Assembly (NCBI GenBank): GCA_036897625.1
Contig: JAYMTA010000208.1
Span: 1-34,929, forward strand
Length of the DNA: 34,929 bases
DNA from: Pelargonium cotyledonis
Taxonomy: Eukaryota; Streptophyta; Magnoliopsida; Geraniales; Geraniaceae
Direction of reading: 5' to 3'
A program made the translations under genes and the position numbers. Shown here piece by piece: positions 12,877-24,300 of this stretch; position 1 is the stretch's first letter, and every line of letters begins with the position of its first letter. The notes under the pieces are model-generated. The model made no database searches. It was not told the origin of the DNA and worked only from the letters and a program-made list of their open reading frames with translations.

Positions 12877-15800
12877 TTTAAATTTTAGAACAATTGATGC
12901 TGCTTATTTGGGTTAACTTGTATTTAAGAGGTTCTGTATTTGGTATGCCGTGCTTGTTAATTGTTTTGCTGTTCTTGCAATATTTTCATATTTCATACTC
13001 CCTAAGTTCCAAATTTAATGTCTGTATTCTCTTTTTTGGAAAAAAATTAAGGATAACATGAGTAGTGTTTAACTTGATCTCAATTGCCCCTATATGGTTT
13101 TATTGTAACAAGTTCAAGGGGTTCTAACTTCTAAGTTATTATAGGAACAATATTTGGTAGTTCATGTATAATTAACCTCCTAAAAGAAAAAATGACTGTA
13201 ATGAGACACTCATTTTGGTACAAAGTAATATACATCAAAATATCACTAATCTATGTGAGTTGGAGTTCCAGTTTCTATCATTTATCTTGTGTACTTGGCA
13301 TGGATACAGTTACTAGCTTGCATGATGCAGCAAAATGTAGCAGGGCCTTTCTCTAGATTTTTAAGTGAAAATGGATACAGACTACTCAAAACAGCCAATG
13401 TAGAAAGAAAATTGTATTTTCCAAGTCTGAACAATACAACCTAATTGCACCCTTTAGTTAAGCATAATAAAAACCTAGTAAAATTTAACTCTAAACCTAT
13501 AAGTGAAGCTAATATTGGCCAATGCAAAGTAACCCCTAAGAAAAGAATTATAACATACAATAAAAAACCCTAGCTATAAAACAGCTAGTCAGCTACAGTT
13601 AGCGTGCTATTGTAAATTTGCTCACTTCTGCTTCTGCGTCAATGTAATCATAACAGTGAATCTTTGGAAGAAGAATCCATGCCGATATATTATGCAATAT
13701 ATGCAATTATCTGTTCCTTAATTCCTTTATAGAATTTTATATTCATCTTTTGATTTTTATCTCACAGATGAAACTGAAGACGAGGACTCGAACAAAGAGT
13801 ATGTTGAAGAGACAAATAGAGATGCAATTATAATTGGTACTGCAAAGTTGGTTGCTAGTGATACAGTTTCTAAGGTGAACATACCCCTTCAATCTGTTGG
13901 TTGTTGACTGTTTATTTTCAATTTTCTAGCTGTGAGTAAATATGCAGAGTTTTTTTTTTTTTGGAAATGATATGATCTTCCAGTTCGCTTAATTTTCCCT
14001 TTTGAAGTATTAATAAGTTTTGGGGCTTAGAATAGCATTTGGAATCTTTTGCCTGATTGTTAACCTTCCTTGACATCTAGAGCTCATGCGTAACAATCCC
14101 TAAACATGCATGCTATAAATTGTTTTGTTGCATTTTCCACTGTAAAAGTTCAAGGGGGCTCCATTTTGACACTAGTTGTTAATGCAGGAGTATCTTGGTC
14201 CAGAGATCATATCTCATTTTGTATCACATGGAACTAACGTGACAGAGATAGTTAAGCATCTGATCACTGTTCTAAAGAAAAAAGACGAAGACATGTCCTA
14301 TATGTTTCTAGAAGCACTGAAGAGGGTAAGCTTGCGACTTTAGTCTGAGTGCTTATGCTACCATATTTTTGTAACATGATTTGTTTAATTTTATTGCATG
14401 AACACTTGTCAACCAAAAAATGGTAATAGAATCAGAGATATTTACTGTTATTTTTCTTAAATTATAGTATATCCCATTGTAATTGTTAGCATGATACAAA
14501 TATATGTAACTTTGGATCTTGTGTCTTGCAAAGTTTTTTCATTTGTCCAGATGCTGCTCTCACATGTTTATATTTATTCCCTATATGACTTTGATTAGGC
14601 CTACCAGCGGCACATGGTGAAACTTTCCAGAAGTGATGATGAGTTTTCAACCAGCAAGTCTTTTCAAGAATGTAAAGACCTTGCTGCTCGGCTTTCTGCT
14701 TCCTATGTAGGCGCTGCACGCAGCAAGCATCGATCGGAAATTTTAAAAATGGCCAAGGATGGTATTGAATATGCTTTTACTGATGTACCAAGGCAGCTAT
14801 CTTTCTTGGAAGGTGCTGTACTTCATTTTGTATCCAAGCTTCCTGCACCTGACGTTCAGGAAATGTAAGAGTTATGGTTTGATACTGTTGTCCTCAACAT
14901 TTTTAATGATAAGTGATAACTTCAGTGGATAACACATCTATACCTTTTGCTTTGCATGTAGTCTGAAGGATGTTCAGAAACGAACGGAAAATGTGAACAC
15001 CGAAGAAGATCCTAGCGGCTGGCGCCCATATTACACCTTTGTTAACACTATTCAAGAGAAATATGCGAAGAATGAAGGTATGCAAGTTGACTTCACGCTC
15101 CTGTTTTCTTTGGCATAGTTTGTGAAATTTGGGATGGCAAATATTCATATAGAGCACACATGCATATGATCTGGCTCTTGCTAATCTGCCTATGGAGAAT
15201 CACATTCATTTCTTGGAATCTTTTTGGTGGCAGGCAGTTAAAGTTTAGTGCCGAACAAAGACCTTCATTTATAGGATTTCTTTTATGGCTTACAATTCTC
15301 ATCAAAACAAACTTAATACCTTGTATATTTTAAGTTCCCGACATCTCATCTAGATTTGGTCGTATTTAGATTTACATTTCTTCTCAACTTCTGTATACAC
15401 AAACAAGCATGCTCTGTCTAAAGGCAACATCAGTCAAATAGGATAATTTGTCGGTTGCCAATGTTGGCTAGTCTTGAAGAAAATAATAAGGATTTAGAGC
15501 ACTTTGGAAATTCGACAGTGCTCCATTTGGATTCCTGAATTTTATTTGAAATTCTGGATTTCAACCAAATCCAATGTTCAGATACTCTTAAGAATTTGGA
15601 TTTGGATTCGATTCAAATCCAATTGGATTCAAAACATGGATGTGGAATTTCAAATTTTCAATGACAAGTCTTACCTTGTCATTTGAGTTTCTATGGTTTC
15701 CCAAACATTATGGTTGAATTTGGAATACAATATTTGAAATCCCAAATTTCAAATCAAATCTTAAAATCCAAACACAACCTAGGTTTCTTTGATTTGATTT

Positions 15801-17128
15801 GATCTCCTTTTCTTCTGTTGATGTAATCACTGCACTCCTTTAGAAAATGATTACTTCCATTGTTTCTTATTTCTTGGCCTTTGCTTCTTTTTACGAAAAA
15901 ACTATCTGAGTTATTGTTTTGGAGTCAGCTGGTCACTGTGAAGAGTTTTTGGTCTGCAGATTGCTCTGAACGAAAATAACAATCAGCAAGCTCACTCGTG
16001 CATTTTTAATACATTAGTTCTATTTCTTTTGAATGAATATTTTTTATGGATACCAAAATGACAATATTTTAATCATGTCGCAAATGCTTTTGAATAGCCC
16101 GTACTAGCTAAATTTTTACTCATGTCGCAGATGCTTCTAAATAGCCAGTACTAGCTAGATTTTTACTCACGATAATAGATGCAATCAAATTTCTTAGTTT
16201 TTGTTTTGTGTTTACTGCTTAATATGTTTTGAAATTTTTATATCAAACTTCGCTGTTGTGATGTGGGGCCGATGCTGGTTAGGTCTGGACGAGAAAGAAG
16301 GAGCTACAGTGAAACGAAGGGGTCGTCCACGTAAGCGTCCTCATTTGGAAGGAAAGAGGCTCTTTGACGAGCAAGGTTCAAGTGAAGACGAGGACTCAAT
16401 CAGTGCATCGGACCACGAAGAGGCTCATGACGATGAAGACAAACAAGATGAGGAGGAAGACGTTCCTTTAATACATTCACTCAGGGCCACTAAGTTAAGG
16501 TCGTTGAAATTTCCAAGAGACTCCGGAGGCACTTCAGAAAATATAGCCGCATCTAAAACTTCAGGTACACAATATATTAACACCATCAGCTTCACATTAA
16601 TATATATTCTTACGATAAACAATTCATTATGGCTTGACCCAATAAAATTAAGAATTTCCCTAAAAAAATGCTGATTTATCGCTGTAGTTAAGAGGTTTTG
16701 CACTTCATGAGCTCACTGCATGTATCGAGAAAAGCATATTTACTTATCCGGTACATCCACAAGTGTTTAGTATTATTTACGGGTTAAATGGTTTGGCCTC
16801 CCCCAGACTAACACCTTTTTTTATATATAATTTTTTTTTGTGGTTTTACCCATTATTTATTTACCGTGAAAATTAAAAAAAAAATAGTGCGTAAAAGTGA
16901 GTTAAGAAGTAAAAAAATACAAAACCCGAATTCCAATGCCTCCTGCACATGATAGACCAACCCTTTTTGTTATAAATTTGTCTTGGAACGAGTTCACTTT
17001 TCTTTTTAAGAAATTAATTATGCATGAATAACTAATAATGTAGACACTCATTTTGGGATGGAGGGCGATAAATATGCGTTTTCCTTACTTTCCCGACTGG
17101 TTTCTGTTCAGCAGGAGTCCCGAAGTAG
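7240..17128 (+). CDS. SCC3: Cohesin subunit SCC3 (SA/STAG family)
   Basis: Nuclear HEAT-repeat subunit that binds the kleisin and DNA in cohesin. It is needed for sister-chromatid cohesion in mitosis and meiosis. Exons: 7240-7272, 7363-7597, 8158-8270, 8432-8524, 8693-8856, 8950-9186, 9330-9474, 9570-9748, 9828-9973, 10054-10181, 10690-10863, 11314-11475, 11561-11761, 11847-11984, 12071-12274, 12391-12535, 13768-13874, 14188-14325, 14599-14864, 14962-15077, 16283-16564, 17115-17128. All phases agree and give 1139 aa. The STAG domain spans roughly residues 155-265 and the SCD about 292-375 (LFVHRYRDID through DLYLKYLGWTL). The N-terminus has AT-hook-like RGRP (63-66); the C-terminus has RRGRPRKRP (1053-1061) followed by an acidic tail. 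The last 14-nt exon is the least certain; without it the frame runs to 16674. Confidence 0.93.
12834..12871. repeat. (TC)n microsatellite in SCC3 intron 16
   Basis: An almost pure TC dinucleotide run of about 38 bp inside the 1.2-kb intron. Confidence 0.9.
12998..13225. mobile_element. Stowaway-like MITE in SCC3 intron 16
   Basis: The left end reads CTCCCTAAGTTCCAAATTTA and continues AATGTCTG. The right end, reverse-complemented, reads CTTTGTACCAAAATGAGTG and continues TCTCATTA. Both resemble the Stowaway terminus CTCCCTCCGTCCCA. The element is flanked by TA on both sides, the usual Tc1/mariner target duplication. It is about 228 bp long, degenerate, and has no coding capacity. Confidence 0.55.
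15518..15782. mobile_element. MITE-like inverted repeat in SCC3 intron 20
   Basis: The left arm holds CATTTGGATT followed by TTTGAAATTCTGGATTTC. The right arm, reverse-complemented, holds TGTTTGGATT followed by TTTGAAATTTGGGATTTC. The middle also contains GGATTTGGATTC and its complement. The fold-back layout of about 265 bp fits a non-autonomous DNA element. The superfamily cannot be settled without a target duplication. Confidence 0.5.
16073..16166. repeat. 47-bp tandem duplication in SCC3 intron 20
   Basis: Two adjacent copies, 16073-16119 and 16120-16166, start TCATGTCGCA and end AGCTAAATTTTTAC or AGCTAGATTTTTAC. They differ at a few positions. Confidence 0.85.
17040..17067. mobile_element. 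Stowaway-like terminus in the SCC3 3' region
   Basis: Reverse-complemented, this reads GCCCTCCATCCCAAAATGAG followed by TGTCTA, close to the Stowaway terminal repeat. The other end is not clear. A weak candidate lies near 16795 (GGCCTCCCCCAGAC). The element would lie just upstream of the last SCC3 exon. Confidence 0.4.
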
Positions 17129-18536
17129 TAATTGCTGAACTTCCTCACATTTGCTGGATTACTGTAACTAGTCTCGAAGATCCCCTGGAAAAAGGTTCTA
17201 TCCAGCAATAGTCGATATTTTGTTTATTAGAACTTTTTTTTATTCATCTGTTATCGTTATGAGGAGCGAGATTATGTGATGTGTATATAAATTCCAACTC
17301 TGAAAATTGACATTTAATGGTAAAATTCTGTTGAATTAATTTCACATTGATCCTTCGTATGTCGATTGTTTGTTTTGTAGATATATATCTTCAGTAAAAA
17401 AAGAGTAGGGTATCAATTGCAAAAGATGATAAGAATATGGTAGTCACATGTAATTGTCCCGTGAAATTAACTTGCGCAAGTGTTACGTGAACAAAAATAT
17501 TTCTTATTGTTACTTCACCCAAATTTACTATAATTGGTACACGGTGGACCAGTTCGAAACAAAATAGCTTAGTTTGTGACGAATTGAGACAATTCGAATG
17601 GTCTGAAGACCAATTCAAAACAAAATGAATAACTGAAATTTTGGTCAAATTGTTCAATCCAATTTAAAATCATAACAAAAGGGAAAAAATGAAATGTAGA
17701 GTGAAAAATGTTAAAATAAATCTATGAATTTGCAGAAATGAACAGCCATATATGTATCATAAAACATATACGTGCACATGTAAAAGAAAAAAAAATCATT
17801 TCCTTGTATTTATTATTATTGTTATTTTGCAAAAAATATTCTACAAAACCCAATTTTAATCATTCAAAATTTGAAATTATTAATTCACCTTCATTATTCG
17901 TATAGGCTGTGTATTTGGACCCGAATTTGCATGCATACGTAATCATATTTTTAAGGTTCAAAATGCATTAAATAGATCTGATTTGGGACGGATTTTGCAT
18001 GTAAAGTCACGTGTTTGGATGACCCGTCTTGAAATGGGTTGGATCTGTGTTAAAAGTCTTGAATCCACAAAAGAATGTAGGTCGGATTTTGAGATTCTGT
18101 GTCTAAATTAAATATGACAATATGAGTTGAGTTGTACCCAAAAAATTGTGTTATTATTTAAAAAACGTTTATCAAGTAAAACTTATTTTACTAGGTGGCG
18201 AGACACGTTAGGGTAGGTAAAAAGTCTAATAAAAATACATAAATTTTATTTTCACCTGACTCGTTTAAACCCGCAACTTGTATTGTCAGATTTAATCCAT
18301 ATTGCGAGTTCTAAGTTTGAAAAATTCACACAAATTCACATATTCTTATACATAAATTCAAAACCGATCCGAAATCTGAAACTACACCCAAAAAATTCGA
18401 CTGAGAACCCAAATTGCTAGATCTTTTAAGTTGGATATAGAACACCACAAGCGCACGTTAGTCACTCTCACCAGCACAGCAAGGTTGGATTTTATCACTT
18501 TAAGACAAACAAAAAAAAAAAAAAAAACTGCGCGTG
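17129..18536. other. SCC3-NDX intergenic region
   Basis: It should hold the SCC3 3'UTR (no single clear poly(A) site) and the NDX promoter. Sequence near 17906-18110 (GTGTATTTGGACCCG onward) looks like a decayed dispersed repeat. No gene is visible. Confidence 0.45.
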
Positions 18537-18544
18537 TATATATA
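18537..18544 (+). promoter_or_regulatory. Possible TATA box of NDX
   Basis: TATATATA lies 149 bp before the 5'UTR splice donor at 18693. It would put the transcript start near 18570. Confidence 0.4.
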
Positions 18545-18569
18545 TGAATGAAAATAACGTAAAAATAAA

Positions 18570-18692
18570 AACTGAGCCTTCTTCGAAACCAATTCACGAC
18601 AACAAAAAAAACCGCCAAATTAATTTTCGCTTAAACTCCATTTTCTCATCTCTCAAATCTCATTCTCGAAGCTTTATCGGCGTCGTTTTCAG
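18570..18692 (+). other. NDX: NDX 5'UTR exon
   Basis: A pyrimidine-rich leader (TTCTCATCTCTCAAATCTCA) ends in CGTTTTCAG and a GTCAGT donor at 18693. The matching acceptor is the AG at 20580-20581, ten bases before the NDX ATG. This gives a leader intron of about 1.9 kb. The 5' end is estimated, and further small leader exons cannot be excluded. Confidence 0.5.
18612..18619 (-). promoter_or_regulatory. E2F-like site in the NDX leader
   Basis: CCGCCAAA on the plus strand is TTTGGCGG on the minus strand, the same core as before SCC3. It lies just downstream of the predicted start. Confidence 0.4.
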
Positions 18693-19017
18693 GTCAGTTC
18701 TCAGCAAATACTTGGAATTTACCGTTGTTTTTGTTCAATTTTTTTTATTTTTGTACAATACTGTTCATGGATCAGTTGCTTTGTCAGCTCTATGCATTTG
18801 TAGGGTTTTTGCTTTCAACGTTCGATTCGGTTGCTTGGGTTCAAATCTAGGGTTTTTGGTGTGTTTGTGTTCTGGGTTGATTTCGTTTTTCAATTTAATC
18901 GTTGTTTTTGTTGGACAATTTTGAATTCAAAATGTGTTGTTTTGTTTCAGTGTGTGGTGTGTGTTAGTTGGGTTCAAAATTGAAAATTTGTGATAATGCA
19001 GGTTGGTTTTGCAGTTC

Positions 19018-20099
19018 TGGAATCAGTTAATTGTGTGTATTAAGAGTCTGTTTTGTGCAAATAAAAATCAAAACTTTTGAGTCAGTGAAGCTAAGTTAAA
19101 ATTCAGTGAGTGATGTGACAAATGGAAGCTTTTGAGTTACGGGTTCTCTGGGTTTTTTGACATAAAGCATTTAAGTTACTGTAAATAAATAAGCTTCTTG
19201 TATAGAATATAAACTTTCAGGTAGTTTAGAATGTAATCATTTAAATTTTAAAGTAACGAACCTTCGGGTAATTTAGAATGTAAGGATGTAAGTATCGATA
19301 TTAATAATGTTATATACAATTTTTTTTAACTGAAATGTCGGAAGTTGTGGGCTTGGTAGTTTTTACTTTGGTAGAGGCAAAATGGAAAGAAAAAAAAAAC
19401 ACATTAGAGCTCGCGCCATTTATAAATGTGCATGGTCGTGAAAGGATTGATGCTTGTCATAACATAATGCCTTTCTATTTTTCACTATCTTTAAAGTGTC
19501 TTTTGGTGGATTTGCATGTTGAAAGCTTGTTCGCTAAAATAAATAGAATTAATTTGTGCAGTATTTGCCAGCTTAGGTATGGAATAATCAGTTAGTTTGG
19601 GGTATTAACTGTCTGTTATGTAAATAAATTTCAAAGTTTTGAGCCCGTGAAGCTTCAGTGAGTCATGTGAGACTTGGAAGCTTATGAGTTTTGGGTTCTC
19701 TTGGTTTTCACATAAAGAATTCAAGTTACAGTAGATATGTGAACTGCATCCAAACTGACGAGGGAAACGGGAAAAAAGAATGTGTTATTAACATTTCAAA
19801 GTAAGGAACTTTCGGGTTGTTCTGAATGTAAGGATCGATGTTAATAATGTTATCCACATATTTTGAACTGAAAGGTTGGAAGTTGTGGGTTTGGTTCTTG
19901 ATTATTTACTTTGCTAAATGCAAAAAAGAACAAAAAAAGCCATAGAGATCTCACACCATTCATAAATGCACATGCTCGTGAAAAGATGATGCTTGTCATC
20001 ACATAATGCCATTCTATTTTTTGCTCTCTTTGATTTGACGTGTCTTATCATGGTGGCTTTGCGTGTTGAAAGCTTGTTATCTAACATAAATAGAATTAA
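19018..20099. repeat. Tandem duplication in the NDX leader intron
   Basis: Copy A (about 19018-19552) and copy B (about 19581-20099) share a series of blocks in the same order: AATCAGTTA, TTTTGAG..CGTGAAGC or CAGTGAAGC, GGTTCTCT, TTCGGGT, GAATGTAAGGAT, GGAAGTTGTGGG, GATGCTTGTCAT, CATAATGCC and AAATAGAATTAA. The offset is about 550-560 bp. The copies have diverged by substitutions and small indels. The 86-codon open frame in copy A is not preserved in copy B, so neither copy is likely to code. Confidence 0.8.
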
Positions 20100-20591
20100 G
20101 GGTCTATTTGTATAGAAAGCAAAAAGATTTGTATGAGATATGACTGCATAAATATAAAAAAACTAGCATGAAAACAAAATCTAAAGCAGAAATGTATTTA
20201 TTGTGTTGCCCGGCCTTAAATGGAGTAATTTCAACTTTTTTCGTTTTTTAAGAAAGTATTGATAGATACTGTCGCGTAGCAGATATTCTGAATCACTTAA
20301 TGAAGTTCACTATCCAAATGGGTATTCAGATGTTTGTTGGTGAATATAAGCTTAGCTATAATTGAGAAACATGCAAACATGTAAATGTCGCCGGTTTATA
20401 TCTTGGAAAATTTTGCAATTAATTCCCTGTATTTATTTTCAACGGGTTATATTTAAAATAAAAGAGTGCAAGAATTTGATCGATGTCCACAGCTTCTTGG
20501 TTTAACCCTTTCTTTTTTTAATATTTTTGAATTTGCTATGTTCTAACAAATTTCTTGTGCAAAATTTCATCCTGGCTCTAGATTCTCAAGA

Positions 20592-21269
20592 ATGAAGCAT
20601 GCTAAGGAAGAACCATCTTCTAGCTCTGGACAAGTAAGTTTTCTCAACTCTATTCAAACAAATAAAACGTTTATCTCAGCTACGATAAGTTGGCTACATC
20701 AGTCCCCTTGACTTCTGTTTCCTTGTCCATTGGGGTTTGGGGTTATTGTTTGTTTCTCTTTGACTGTCATCTTCATTTTTTCCTAGTGTAACTCCATTGT
20801 TGGATTCAGTTCTCTCGTGATCTCTTTCTAGTTTCTAAGCAACAATATAATTTGTTTCATTTGTTTATATGTACAGCCCATTGACTTAGTGTCAGCAGTG
20901 AAAGAATTACATGGGCTTACCTCTCAGGAGCTTAATAAATTGTTGAAGGACTCTGAAAATTTCACTCTTCACTTTGTTAATGAGAAAGGGTCATCTGTAA
21001 AGGTCAGACATCATCATCATGGTTATTGTTCTTCTACCCTTTGTTATTCTTTTCCAATCATAACATAAACTGGGATACTTTCCAGATTGACGGAGAGAAA
21101 CTCGCTCGTTTTCTTCATTTGCACCTTATGGCTGTGATAGCGTCAAAACCTAGAAATGAAGAATTGTTCAGATACTTGCTCTGTGGTACTCGACTCTTGC
21201 ACTCTTTAGTTGAGCTAGCACCTCGACATTCTAAACTTGAGCAGGTTACTATTTGTACTTACGATATAG

Positions 21270-21300
<31 letters not shown>

Positions 21301-24300
21301 GTTGAAACATGCTATAGTGTTTTCATTTTTATGATCAGTTGCGTATAAAACTTTATTCTACTACTCAGTTTGCTTGTTCATCTGCATTTCAGCAACATTT
21401 TAATAAGTGAATATTTGTGGAGTATTTTGAAAGCTATGAGATTTGGATGGTTAAAATGGTCATATCTTCTAAATTTTCCTGTTTTTTAATTGCTACAGAT
21501 TTTACTTGATGATGTTAGTGTCTCAAAACAGTTGCTCGATTTGGTTATTCACTTGCTAATTATTCTTGGTGGATATAAACAGGTAATCTCTTACCTCTCC
21601 CTTTATGGTTAATCTTTCTAACTTTTTAATCGTTCCTGAGATTTCCATTTTCATAATGAAGGAAATCGATAATCCAAGTCCTATTCCCCTTATGCATTCA
21701 ACGTTGGTGGCATGCAGTCTATATCTATTAACTGGATTTATATGTCCACAGTGGCAAGATCTTGCTACTGTATTGCTCGCGCACCCTAAGGTACAACATA
21801 AACCCACATGTTTTGCTTGAAAGATTGAATTGATTGCAATGTTTTATGAAATCTCTGTGGAAAACATTCAATTATTCTTATCCAATGCTTTCTTGATGAT
21901 GAATCCTCAATCACCTCCTTGTTTGTTCATGCAATGTTGCACGGTTTTGGTTTTTTGTTTATGGTTTTATTCTTGCCACCTCTAATAATTATGCATGTCA
22001 ATGGTTTTATGCGCTTAACTGATCCCAAAGCCTTTTGTGACAGGCTGACATATTTACGGATACAGCAGTTGATGCAATTCGAGTAAACATTAGGTTTCTG
22101 GAGATCATGCTGTCAGCTAAGCATGATTTTTGTTCAAAATCAAATCTATCAGCTGAACAAATGGTTAGCTATGTTTGTCAACAATGCGAAGCTTCATTGC
22201 AATTTCTACTATCACTGTGCCAACAAAAAATATTCCGGGAGCGTCTTCTCAGGAATCAGGTTTTCTTTACTAGTCTCCTATTCTATGTATTTGAGATGAT
22301 GTCATAAATTGGCAAATGTCTCTTTTAAGTAAACTTCTTTAAGGCCTTATGCTTGGTTCAGTGAAATGGAAATGGGTTTCGTATGACATTAAGGTAAATT
22401 TGAATAAGAATTTTTGTTCATAAATGAGAATCAAGAATCGTAATGGGAATGAGATTCCAATTTGTCGTGTTTGTATGAAGACTGTTTGGTCATGAAGAAC
22501 GGCATTAGCATTAATTATATAACATGCATAATATAGCCATGCTTCATTGACTTTTACATATGAGATTTGCATTGTGGGACCTGTATAAATTTAAGATTCT
22601 CCTTTCGACTTCAACTGATTCCCTTTTCATCTGCCGGAGGCACATAGTACTTGATATGTGGTATTGATAGTTCAAGGGTTGTCATCATTTTAATACTATG
22701 TTTAATCCATTTTTGGACATATTCCAGTACGTATGTGGAAATGGTGGCATTCTATTTCTGGCTCAAGCCATCTTGCATTTAAATATCACTGAACCTTTTA
22801 AGGAGTGCTCCAAGATTGTCGCTGCTTTATCCAGGATGAAATCTAAAGTGCTATCAATTGTAAGCCTCTGACAAATTAAATCCATTTTTAAAATTATTTT
22901 GGATGCCTAAGCCTTCATGCTGTATGATAAATAAAATATTATTATTGATTTTGCCAAATATTCTTGCTTTTTTGCAGCTGTTGCATCTTTGTGAAGCTGA
23001 CAGCATTTCCTTCCTGGATGAGGCTTCCAGCTCCCCAAATACCCTGGATTTGGTGAAGTCCGTGACATCACAGGTTAGTTTTCAGTTTTCAGTTTTTGCT
23101 CGGTATATAAATGTACTGCTATATTGAGTGAGTAGGATAGTGCATCGGTCCAAAACCAGACCGGATTGGGTCACCAAGAAGTAGACCGAAGACCAGACTG
23201 AAATATGTATGGCCCAAGACTGAACCAAACAGCATAACACCAGACCAGTCTGGTTTGGACAGGAATCAGTAGAAAAACATTTTCCTTTAATAATGTTTTT
23301 TAGGAAAAATTAAAATATTTATAATTGAAGTGAATTGAATGAGTAATCATGGAGTTGATTATACCAAAAGTAGTTAGGATCATTTTTTTTACGAGGGCTC
23401 TGGCCTAGTCTATTTTTTCTGCTCCAGACCAGTTTTTTTGCACAGCCCTAAGCGAGAGCTTGAGAGATGGGTGATCCACAAGCTGTGTTCGGGAAGATCT
23501 TTATTTTGATCAGCCCTTTCTATTTTATAATCTCTCTTTCTATTATGAACAATGATGACTGCGAAGATACTAGCCATTCACGCTGCTGTCATGTGGTAGG
23601 TTCTAGAGTTATTGAAGATTGCATTCACTAGGGATCCAGGACGTGTTGGTGCTTCTGTTGGCAGAAATAACCCAATGGGGCTTTTGCAACTCAGTGCAAT
23701 GCGCCTAGCTGATATCTTTTCAGATGATTCAAATTTGAGATCATATGTTACAATATGCTTTGTAAGCTATCTTCCAAATCATGCAGCCACTCAATATGTT
23801 CCATTTTCCTACGTTAAGTCAGGTCCTTTAGTTTTCTATTTTTTTTTTATGACTGAAAAATCATTTTTTTTTCCTGCAAGAACTACTAATAGATAAATGA
23901 GAAGAATAAATTGTGTATGTGTTGTGCATTAAGTTTTCAGTGTGTCCTTCATGATAACTAACTGCGGCCATGTTTTATTATGTTCCTCCAGACTGAAGTA
24001 TTGGCTGCAATATTTTCTCTCACGCATGACGACTTTTTATCCGCTTGGTGTTCTTCTCATCTCCCACCAAAGGAAGACGATGCTACACTAGAGTATGACA
24101 TATTTGCAGTAGCAGGATGGCTTTTGGATATATTATCCTCAACTGACCTATCAAATTTAACAAATTTCGAACTTACTTTAGTTCCCAATAAGATGCCCCA
24201 GGCTTCTTATTCACATCAGAGGTCATCATTATTAGTCAAACTAATCGCGAATCTTCATTGTTTTGTTCCCAACGTGTGTGAAGGTCAATACTTAAACATA

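Noticed and set aside
18544-18924. 126-codon open frame on the plus strand
   Set aside because: It spans the NDX leader exon, its splice donor and part of the intron, and it has no domain.
19335-19595. 86-codon open frame in the NDX leader intron
   Set aside because: The second copy of the duplication does not keep the frame, so coding is unlikely.
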